Below are positions 5,264 through 5,603 of a stretch of 5,603 nucleotides of DNA, one piece after another (the stretch's first letter is position 1; each line of letters begins with the position of its first letter). The notes below the pieces were generated by a model that saw only the letters and a list, made by a program, of their open reading frames with translations, was not told the DNA's origin and searched no databases. This DNA is from Acidobacteriota bacterium (GTDB taxonomy: Bacteria; Acidobacteriota; Terriglobia; Bryobacterales; Bryobacteraceae), in the NCBI GenBank assembly GCA_023380575.1, contig JAMCRM010000232.1:1-5603 (forward strand). The letters are read 5' to 3'. The translations under genes and the position numbers were made by a program.

Positions 5264-5603
5264 ATGCAAGCCACAAGCAGAGCGGCGGTCCGTTTTCGCG
5301 CGCGTTCCGAGCTGCTGGATTTCCTGTTGGAAGTGTCCACCGCGACGTCGCAGACGCTCGATCTGGAGAGCCTGCTGGTCAATCTCGCCGATATTATCGG
5401 GAAGGTTATCCACTCCGATCTTCTCGCTATCCTGCTCTATAACGAGAAGCGGCGCGATCTGCGCATCCGCTACGCCGTGGGCCATCGCGAGGAGATCGTG
5501 CGCAACGTGGCGCTGGCGCTGGGGGAGGGCATCACCGGAACGGCAGCGGCCCTGAGGGAGCCGGTCCTGGTTGGCGACGTGCGTTCAGATAGCGCGGGTC
5601 CGA
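5264..5603 (+). CDS. GAF-domain signalling protein, 3'-partial
   Basis: An open frame of 113 complete codons begins at ATG 5264 and runs off the window. After a basic first 15 residues, a helical lead (SELLDFLLEVSTATSQTLD, 15-33) passes into a GAF domain: LESLLVNLADIIGKVI (34-49), AILLYNEKRRDLRIRYAVG (55-73), then the typical GEGITGTAAALREPVLVGDVRSD (87-109). GAF domains bind small ligands or serve as dimer and redox sensors at the front of kinases, diguanylate cyclases and PP2C/SpoIIE phosphatases; the effector lies beyond the window, so the output is unknown. Upstream, GGGAG at 5256-5260 is a possible but closely spaced (3 nt) ribosome site, and it overlaps a CCCGGCCGGG palindrome. The 17-bp gap to deoC and absence of any promoter or terminator suggest co-transcription. 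Confidence 0.85.
   Translation, partial: MQATSRAAVRFRARSELLDFLLEVSTATSQTLDLESLLVNLADIIGKVIHSDLLAILLYNEKRRDLRIRYAVGHREEIVRNVALALGEGITGTAAALREPVLVGDVRSDSAGP

Noticed and set aside
3571..5414. A replication origin suggested by two DnaA-box-like TTATCCACT sites.
   Set aside because: The sites are 1.8 kb apart, each imperfect and inside coding sequence, with no cluster, AT-rich unwinding region or dnaA/dnaN neighbour.

Overview
The window is GC-rich chromosomal DNA from a bacterium. It holds two partial genes at the edges and four complete genes between them, with tight spacing and ordinary housekeeping or signalling content. Rho carries a long, low-complexity, charged N-terminal extension. With the strong GC bias and the single-gene signalling proteins, this suggests a free-living, probably soil-type lineage; Acidobacteriota (Solibacter/Bryobacter-like) is my best guess. 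That is recognition by eye, not a computed placement. I see no insertion sequence, phage gene, CRISPR array, tRNA or rRNA.

Layout on the left (+ strand). The window opens inside the gene for transcription termination factor Rho, which ends at 1561. A perfect 11-bp hairpin (1567-1597) and a -10-like TATACT follow, then an NCS1/cytosine-permease-family membrane transporter (1633-2964). A 185-bp gap (2965-3149) follows; it separates the permease from a convergent gene and contains two strong hairpins.

Layout in the middle (- strand). A receiver domain fused to an RsbW/SpoIIAB-like ATPase domain (3150-4001) lies downstream of a small YtxH-like, single-membrane-segment stress-type protein (4097-4387). 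Between them is a hairpin followed by TTTT, the one convincing intrinsic terminator here.

Layout on the right (+ strand). A 187-bp divergent intergenic region (4388-4574) carries an extended -10 promoter. Then come deoC, deoxyribose-phosphate aldolase (4575-5246), and 17 bp later the start of a GAF-domain signalling protein that runs off the window (5264-5603).

How the parts may work together: the receiver-ATPase protein looks like the kinase or anti-sigma element of a partner-switching pathway. GAF proteins of this kind are often the N-termini of PP2C/SpoIIE phosphatases that oppose such kinases, but the catalytic part lies outside the window, so this link is an inference. The permease (nucleobase-type family) and deoC (deoxynucleoside catabolism) could both serve nucleoside salvage, but they are not in one operon. 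Nothing here clearly amounts to a new system. The most interesting items are the extended Rho, the receiver-ATPase fusion, the deoC-GAF pairing and a possible small RNA in the convergent gap.
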